Notes under the pieces: generated by a model
The model's input: only the letters and a program-made list of their open reading frames with translations
Databases searched by the model: none
Told to the model about the DNA's origin: nothing
Assembly: GCA_014218235.1 (NCBI GenBank)
Contig: CM024764.1
Span: forward strand, 70,717,184-70,781,183
DNA length: 64,000 nt
Direction: 5' to 3'
Source: Colocasia esculenta
Lineage: Eukaryota > Streptophyta > Magnoliopsida > Alismatales > Araceae
In this document: positions 57,429 to 64,000 of the stretch, in pieces
Layout: the number at the start of each line of letters is the position of its first letter
Numbering within the stretch: position 1 is the stretch's first letter
Position numbers and translations under genes: made by a program

Positions 57429-57713
57429 AAGTCGGCAATGGACTAGTCGGCATGTCCATTGCCGACTTGCTTTCTCCAAAAAAAAAAAAAATACGGGGAT
57501 TCAAAAAAACGAACGAAAAAAAGGGGGCGGAGCTCACAAACCTCCCAGGAAGCAAGTCGGCAATAGGCATGCCGACTTGCTCCAAACCCCCCCCCCCCAA
57601 CCCCTCAACCCTCTCAGGAAGCAAGTCGGCATGTTTATTGCCGACTTGTTCCTTCGCCTAAAAAAACAAAACCCTCCCAGGAAGCAAGTCGGCAATAGGC
57701 ATGCCGACTTGCT
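57429..57713. repeat. AAGTCGGCA/TGCCGACTT hairpin cluster, MULE left end
   Basis: Four hairpins: perfect 15-bp arms 57429-57443 and 57454-57468 (AAGTCGGCAATGGAC and its complement); 12-bp arms 57551-57562/57570-57581; 10-bp arms 57622-57631/57639-57648; 12-bp arms 57683-57694/57702-57713. Spacing is 60-120 bp, with A- or C-rich sequence between. Confidence 0.92.
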
Positions 57714-58012
57714 CCTTCGCCCCAAAAAAAAAAGAAGACCTCTTCTTTGTTGACACAGGTTTTATAAATTTATAAATTAGATAGAAATCAAGTAAATCAC
57801 CTAAAATTCAAAATTTTCACAATTGTAAATAAATCACCTATAACTCATAATATCATGAAAAAAAATAATCTTTACACAATCACAAACATTCATTGCATAA
57901 TCACAAACATTCATAATATGAGCACATATTTAACCACTCAAGATTTACAATGTCTCCAAATATTCACAAAGTTTAAATTGTTTGAAAATTTTACAAACTT
58001 GTTCACAAGAAA
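57714..58012. other. AT-rich 3' flank of the MULE PMD gene
   Basis: Non-coding, with a short direct repeat ACAATCACAAACATTCAT near 57876-57911. Probably 3' UTR of the PMD gene. Confidence 0.5.
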
Positions 58013-60362
58013 TCAACGTTTCTTCTTTGTTAACACACGTTTTCCTCGATCTCTAATCATTCGCCGTTGTGACTCATCGTTGCCCTCATCTTCTTCTTCT
58101 ATATGCGGTGTAAGTTGAGTGGCTTCATCATGTATATGTAAGCCGCCAATAAGATGTGGTGGAGGTGTCGGTACACGAACTGGAGTAAGTGCATCTAAAA
58201 CATCGGAATCTTGTGTCCATTGCACCATTTGAGCATCCATTTGAGAAATGGCACAACCCTGAGCATCATATACATTTGGCCATGGTTCTGATGTCCAAGG
58301 ATGGGTCCATATATTTGGACCTCTTGAGCTTTCTCCTGGAGTATATTCCGCACTAGATGGAATTGAAGGTTGCTCATATTCTGGAATCTTTATCCGAAGC
58401 TTATTCAATGTGTCTTCTTGGAGCTTTAAAATTTCGTTCTTCACATCCAAATAAGATGCTTCCGGATTTGTTATTAACAATTCTCTTATACGGAACGTTA
58501 CATCTACCTACAAATAAATAAATATTTAAGTATAACAAAAATGTTATAAAAAGTACAAGAAATAATGAGTACTTACTAATGCACGCTCAATAGGTCCCCT
58601 CGGACAATACTCTGTTGGTGGCTCCTCCGAGAATGGTGTCAGATAAAGATTTGACTGTTGTCCATACCATTGACGCCATTGATTTTGATCTTCTTCTTCT
58701 TGTGTTGGAGGTTCTAGAATAGCGTTTGCACGATCATTCCACCTTTCAATATATCTTACATGATATAATAACCAATTTTCTCTTGCATGCCCACGACCAT
58801 CCTTACGATCATATCGTTCCGGTGCAGGTGGTATTACTTGAGGAGCACCAAATTGACGCCATACTCTCTCGGGCATATACACCTCCATAACACCCATACA
58901 AAACATGGGTACATGTGCCCGCCATAGGTCTGGGCTCTCTCTACAAATTGGACCAACACGCAATAAATCTTCCAAGGCATACGGCTCCCAAATAACCTAA
59001 ATAAAGAAATATGTGATAAGTAACAATGAAAATCTGTAATAGTCATATATATTTTTTATAAATAATTTCTCATCACCTGACTTTCCTCAATGACGTCAAA
59101 CTCATTCCTGTAAAATTCCCATGTACGATTTGGCGTCTCTCGTGATAATCTCCTATGCCACCTAAAGTCAAGAAATGTCAATGATTATGTGTACAGGTAG
59201 TGATTATGAGAGAATTTAAAATAAAATTATTCGTTATATATGACAAACTTACCTTGCGCCAAAAGATACTTCTTGTGAATTTAATGGAGGTCTAGGGATT
59301 GGCCCTGCAACATGTAACCTTTCCCAACACCACAACTATACAAAAGACATGCATGTTAATTGTAGCTAACATATATACAAGAAAAGACAACTAACATTTC
59401 TAACATGCAATGCATGTGCATGTACCTGTAGTAGATGTAGACATCCTCCTATGAATTTTCTTTTTTTTTTCAATGCTGTCCAAGTTAACTGACGATAGAG
59501 ATATGCCAATACAGCACTCCCCCAAGACAATTTTCCACAATCACGGAAATCCTCCAAAAATCCCAAGTATTGTATGTGAATCTCATTTCCTGATGTGTCC
59601 GGTATTAAAGCCTTACCCAATAAATACATCAAATATGCTCGGGTATAACAGCGGACAGCATGCATATTTTGTCCTTGCAAATTGATTTCAGAGAAAGTAT
59701 CTCGCAGAAATGCCATTTGCAAACATGATTTATATTGACCCAAAACATGCAAATTTAAAATGTTGATACCAAGTAACTCTTCACACATGTCTAAATATGA
59801 TCGCCATCTTGTAGGAACCTGTGGGGCCGCAACTACAGGTTCTCCATCAATACGTAATCCTACAACATAAGTAAAATCTCTCAAAAGAATGAATGTACAA
59901 GAAATAACATAAAGTTGGAACAACTTAAAAGTAATTGTACCTAAGATGCATGATACATCTTGTAAAGTAATTGTCATTTCACCACATGGAAAGTGAAAAG
60001 TGTTCGTTTCTGGACGCCATCTGTCGGCCAATGCTGTAAGTAATGGCCGATCTAATTTCACCCATGAACATTTACTCACAACATTAAAACCAGCCCTACG
60101 AATTAAAGTAAGTACACGTGACTCTGTTGGCTTCCAATCATCTAACCCCAGCATGTGTGATGATCCAAATAAATAAGTGCCACGCTGTACAAATCAAAAT
60201 AATCATGATGAAATGTATTAGAAAATAACAATAAATGTAATCATGACATTTACACAAATTGACAATTGACATGAGCATTAGAAAATAACAATCATTTACA
60301 TCTGGATCATTAGATCTATGTTGTTCTTGTGCATATAAAAGCACGTTATCTTCTCCCTCCAT
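58013..60362 (-). CDS. MULE-borne plant mobile domain (PMD) gene, seven exons, apparently intact
   Basis: Exons from GT-AG sites: 60362-60300, 60184-59941, 59859-59426, 59335-59253, 59161-59077, 58996-58577, 58507-58013. They join in frame to about 607 residues without a stop. Starts MEGEDNVLLYAQEQH. PMD hallmarks: LDRPLLTALADRWRPETNTF, FPCGEMTITLQDVSCILG, YLMYLLGKALIPDTSGNEI, LSWGSAVLAYLYR (exons 2-3) and WRAHVPMFCMGVMEVYMPERV (exon 6); a basic end GKRVLTKKKR may be a nuclear signal. The exon plan and C-terminal part differ from the Tat-2 PMD gene. An AG acceptor lies 2 nt before the start, so the ATG exon may be spliced to the transposase transcript. Molecular role unknown. Confidence 0.82.
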
Positions 60363-60459
60363 GCCTGCAATAAAATTTAAAACAACACTATTAATGCACA
60401 ACACAAAATATGTCAACAAGACTATTAATGCACAACGCAAAAGAAGCAATGTAAAATTC

Positions 60460-63177
60460 TTACGTCCTACGTATTCTCTCACAAGTTTGCTTATTATGAC
60501 CCGATTCTTTGCATAATGAACAACGATAATGTAATCGATTAGGATCCAAATCCATGGTCATCCGTCTTCGATTTTTGTTGGGTCGACCTCGGGTTGGTGT
60601 ACGTGTTGGAGGGAGAAGAGGAATGACATTACAATGAGGATTAAAATCCGGCCATGAACGATTATCTGGCACACTGTGAAACTGGCCTTCATATGTCAAT
60701 TTATAATTTGCAGACGTGTACCAAATTGACACATGTGTGTATCGATGCCAGTTGACATGACCTAGTGCACATAGTGCATGAGCACACGGAAAATGTTGCA
60801 ATTGAGCTAAGTTACATGTGCAAAAAGTTTGACCATTCTCTTTTACATCAATGCGATACACTTCTCCATTCATATCACAAATCTCAAATTCACCAAAGTT
60901 CAATCTAGCTTGAACTCTCAAGTGTCTTGATTCAACTTGACGTTTTGTCATTAGCTCTTCGTTGCATGGTGTCAAGTAAGTGGACAGTTCTTCCGCATCC
61001 TGCCGACGTTTGAAAAATAACAACCGAAGACGATGATATGTCATGTGCACTAACGCGTGTATGGGCAATCCTCGTGCTGCTTTCAACACACTATTAATGC
61101 ACTCTGACATGTTAGTAGTCATGATCAAAAATCGTTTTCCTTCATCAGCACACAATGCCCAATACTTCGGTTGAACTTGAAGTAACCAATCACATGCACC
61201 TGCAGAACAATTCTCACGTATACCTTTCAATTCATATTCAAACATTCGTGAATCATATGCCATACCCGCCCTCCATATCCTGTCATGTAAGCCAGCAACT
61301 CTATAATGTTTTTCACAATTCTCTCGATAATGTCGAAGACAATATCGATGGGCAGCATGTGGAAGATATTGTTGCACTGCATGTTTAATTCCAGCATGTC
61401 GATCAGAAATAATGCAAATATCATGTTGACGTTCTGTTACCGGCGGAATGAGACTGACAAGCTGATAAAAGAACCAAGACCACGATGCTGAACTTTCTAC
61501 ATCTACAATTGCATAGGCTAATGGAAAGATACCCTGATCTGCATCGACACCACATGCAATAAGAAGAACTCCACGATACTTGCCATGGAGAAAGGTTCCA
61601 TCCACACTGAGAACTGGCCTACAATGTCTCCATCCATCAATGGACGGTTTGAAACTCCAGAAGAAATATTGTAAATTTCTACTTGTTTCGTTGTCCTCAA
61701 CTTTAAAACTGTACACTGTACCAGGCATGCTACTTTTTACAGCCTCCATGTACCTGAGAAGATTTGTGTACGATGATTCCCAATCTCCGAATATTTTTTA
61801 GAATGTTTTTCTCCGACTGTCCCAAGCTTTAATGTAAGAGATACTACCATGGTAAGAAAGTGACACAAGATCTCTGATTTCTTTAGGTCGAATGTCAAGT
61901 CGGTCACGTACAACCGGAAGGATCAATCTTGATATTACCGACGAAGTCAATTGTCGGTGTCTTTGATTTTCAATGGGAGTGTGGCATGAATGATGCGACT
62001 CATAACTTGTAATTTTCCATACTCCTCCGGCTCTTTTACTACAACAAGCATGTAGACGCTATTGACATTGAGAATTTGCATAACAAATCAACGTTAAATA
62101 CTTAGAAGTCGATCGATCAGTACGAAATTGAACATTTCGTCTGACCGACCACAGAGATATTTTGGTCACCAAATCTTCTTTTCTGGCAAACAAATCTCCA
62201 ACATGAATTTCTTCATTTGACTGTATGTTATACACATTCAAATTATCCACTTGAACATTTGCCGTATGCATCCATTCTGTCTCTTCAGTCTCAATAAAAT
62301 ATTCATTAGCTACGGCATTATCTACCCAATTCGTCATATCTCGTGCGACACACTCATTTACAACATGCAAACTATCAGTCATGTGTCTACTCATATTTGT
62401 ATCATCATTCACATCATCATCAGATGAACTTTGAATATTGTCATTATCATCATCACCATCACCATCACCATCACTCTCACTATTTTCTAAGACTTCATCA
62501 TTGATAACTGGAGTATCGTGCAACTCAAGATTTTCATTGACATTGTGACTTGGTCCAGCCTCATTCATAGCAGACCATGGATAACTAGATGAAAAACTTA
62601 ACAACTGATTCATATTTTCTTCACAATGATACCTAATACAGTGAACAAATATTTGTAAAAATTTTAGTATCAGACTAAAATAACAAATGTAATTTACACT
62701 ATGATATAACACTTACGTGGGGTGCACATCTCTTTGACCATCTGGAGGAAGACACATATTAATGTCCAAATTATCCGTCGCATGTGCCGGTGTACATGAG
62801 ACCACATCCGATTGAGAATTTAATATTCTCGTTGTAACTGGACGTGTGGGTCTAAATGCGACATTATGTGTCATTTGTTCTATAAAGACAGTTAATGGTG
62901 CGGAGACACATAAATCTAATATTATAGAACATTTTTCTTCATCATCAACTTCAATACAAAAACCATCATTATTTGGGACCTTAACATGAATTTTTAATTC
63001 ATACTCAAGAGGATTAATCTTTGTTGCACGATAAATTATACTTTTGAGTTCATTGAATGAACAATTTGAAGATACCCTAATGATTGTTTCATTGCCTCCC
63101 TCATAACTAGCCACTCTACTATTTTTAGAAAATCTTCCATTATAAAGAATGACCATAAATACATTTGTAGATGACAT
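60460..63177 (-). pseudogene. MuDR-type MULE transposase
   Basis: Two exons: 63177-62717 and 62632-60460 (84-nt intron, donor GTAAGT). The N-terminus resembles the PB1-like start of plant MULE transposases; an acidic stretch follows (about 62430-62490); MuDR DNA-binding region (HVGDLFARKEDLVTKISLWSV, about 62190); catalytic core with D in VLSVDGTFLHGKY (about 61605), D in CIISDRHAGI (about 61410) and E in TTNMSECINS (about 61110); SWIM finger (CTCNLAQLQHFPCAH, about 60790-60830); terminal knuckle CSLCKESGHNKQTC. Cut-and-paste transposase, nuclear. Two in-frame stops: TAG at 62061-62059 (TGG would fit) and TAA at 61800-61798. The catalytic residues remain. Confidence 0.9.
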
Positions 63178-63961
63178 GTTATTAATTCAATAAATGTCAC
63201 ACCTGCAACATCAAAACAAATGAACTAATTATATCAATATTTGTAACATTTTTTTAAAAACAAAAGTATTTAATAAAACTTACAATTATAATGCAAAAAA
63301 ATTAGTAACAAAATTATAGTTAAATCAAATAATTTAAGCATTAAAATTTGTAATTTTTTCTTATCAAATAGAACCGGTTAGGGCAAATAGGGTGAGGGTG
63401 GGAGAGGGTTCTAACAATTAAATATGTGAAAGGATGTGGAAGGAGAGGTTTGTGTGAGGGAGAGACTCATCTATGTCTAAGATGTGGAGACAATGGTGGA
63501 GTTTGATTGAGGTGTCCGAGAGATGTGGGGAGAGGAGGTCGGATTGTTGTCGGACATGTGGAGAGATGTGGTGGAGAGATATAGTGGGGACCAAAGAGAA
63601 CAAATCTCATCTCACGGGGGCTAAGGAGGGGAAGGGGACCACAAAAGTTAGTATAATACCAAAACCCCGCTGTCGGTCAGCCGCTGCCCGTCAACCGCCG
63701 CCCTCACCTGCCGAGCACCACCCTCTCCGCCTGGAACCGTCTCCTGCCGGCGGAGGCACAACCTGCTTCTCCTCTTGCGTCTCCTCCGTCCGTCGGGTGG
63801 GAAAGGGGTTGTCCGTCGGGGTGGGGTGGGAAAGGGGAAAGTTGGGAAAGTAAGTTAGAGGGGGAGAGGAGTAAAGGGAGGGGGGGGAGGCGGGGGAGAG
63901 GAGTAAAGGGAGGGAGGAGGGTGGGGGGGGGGGGGGAAGCCGGAAAGAAAAAAAAAGAAAG
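63178..63961. other. 5' region of the MULE transposase
   Basis: AT-rich up to 63370, then a GC-rich, CT/GA-skewed stretch up to the hairpin modules. A TTGCAG at about 63215-63210 on minus could be the acceptor of a 5' UTR intron. The plus-strand ORF at 63473-63853 is low-complexity and not credible. Confidence 0.5.
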
Positions 63962-64000
63962 GGAAGTCGGCAGCGCGCTTGCCGACTTCCAAGTCGGTAA
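63962..64000. repeat. AAGTCGGCA/TGCCGACTT hairpin module, MULE right side (cut by window end)
   Basis: Perfect 11-bp arms GGAAGTCGGCA (63962-63972) and TGCCGACTTCC (63980-63990). A further AAGTCGG begins at 63991, so more modules probably follow outside the window. Confidence 0.9.

Larger units (their letters stand above)
57301..64000 (-). mobile_element. MULE (Mutator-like) with transposase and PMD gene, right end beyond the window
   Basis: The left end lies near 57300 (GGTTTTGTTTGAAAATAACACAG), where GC-rich host sequence changes to AT-rich. Inside on minus: PMD gene (58013-60362) and MuDR-type transposase (60460-63177). Modules of AAGTCGGCA/TGCCGACTT inverted repeats lie near both ends (57429-57713, and 63962 onward). 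The right terminus and the 9-bp target duplication cannot be checked because the window stops. PMD genes in Mutator-like elements are established. Confidence 0.75.

Overview
The window is nuclear DNA of a flowering plant, dominated by nested transposable elements. The evidence is GT-AG introns of about 80-120 nt, plant-specific retroelement lineages (chromovirus and Tat gypsy, SIRE-type copia with an initiator-Met-tRNA primer site), plant mobile domain (PMD) genes, a MULE, and one ordinary host gene: a HAIRY MERISTEM (HAM/SCL6-type) GRAS regulator with a miR171 target site. I cannot name the species. A run of exactly 100 Ns (4813-4912) marks a scaffold gap.

Layout: 1-4812 is a stack of chromovirus-type LTRs (LTR-A +, LTR-B -, LTR-C -) and a chromovirus 3' internal end. 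4913-11610 is a decayed Tat gypsy element (Tat-1): pol on + and an antisense accessory gene on -. Its 3' LTR was split by a solo LTR (LTR-D, 5-bp duplication CAGGA), which was itself split by a complete 12,993-bp copia element (11965-24957, duplication AGTTC). LTR-D resumes at 24963-26893 and the Tat-1 LTR at 26899. 27801-50488 is a second, very large Tat element (Tat-2) with both LTRs, gag-protease-G-patch, RT/RNase H/archaeal-type RNase H/integrase, and two antisense accessory genes (PMD and a DUF7745-like protein). A 3.66-kb solo LTR (LTR-E, duplication GTTCA) sits in its leader. 50489-54585 is intergenic, 54586-56832 is the HAM gene on -, and from about 57.3 kb to the end a MULE carries a transposase and a seven-exon PMD gene, both on -.

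The most unusual signal is not a gene. The non-coding parts of most elements with readable ends hold clusters of short CpG-centred inverted repeats, and the core word is specific to the element: GTCGC/GCGAC (LTR-B, LTR-C, Tat-2), GTCCA/TGGAC with GTTRACGGC/GCCGTTRAC (LTR-D, LTR-E), CTGTTCGG/CCGAACAG (Tat-1), AAGTCGGCA/TGCCGACTT (MULE), RTCGTT (copia) and GACGG/CCGTC (Tat-2 spacer). Clusters lie around the LTR promoters, at the MULE ends and just upstream of the Tat-2 antisense genes. Elements with word clusters also tend to carry an accessory gene not needed for transposition (PMD, PF04195-like, DUF7745-like, env-like). I propose, as inference, element-specific cis-words with element-encoded partners, comparable to the VANDAL/VANC anti-silencing systems of Arabidopsis.

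Decay differs by element. Tat-1 and Tat-2 are broken mostly by in-frame stops that fit C-to-T changes, as expected for methylated DNA. The copia has nearly identical LTRs but several frameshifts. The MULE transposase has two stops, while its neighbouring PMD gene reads intact across seven exons.
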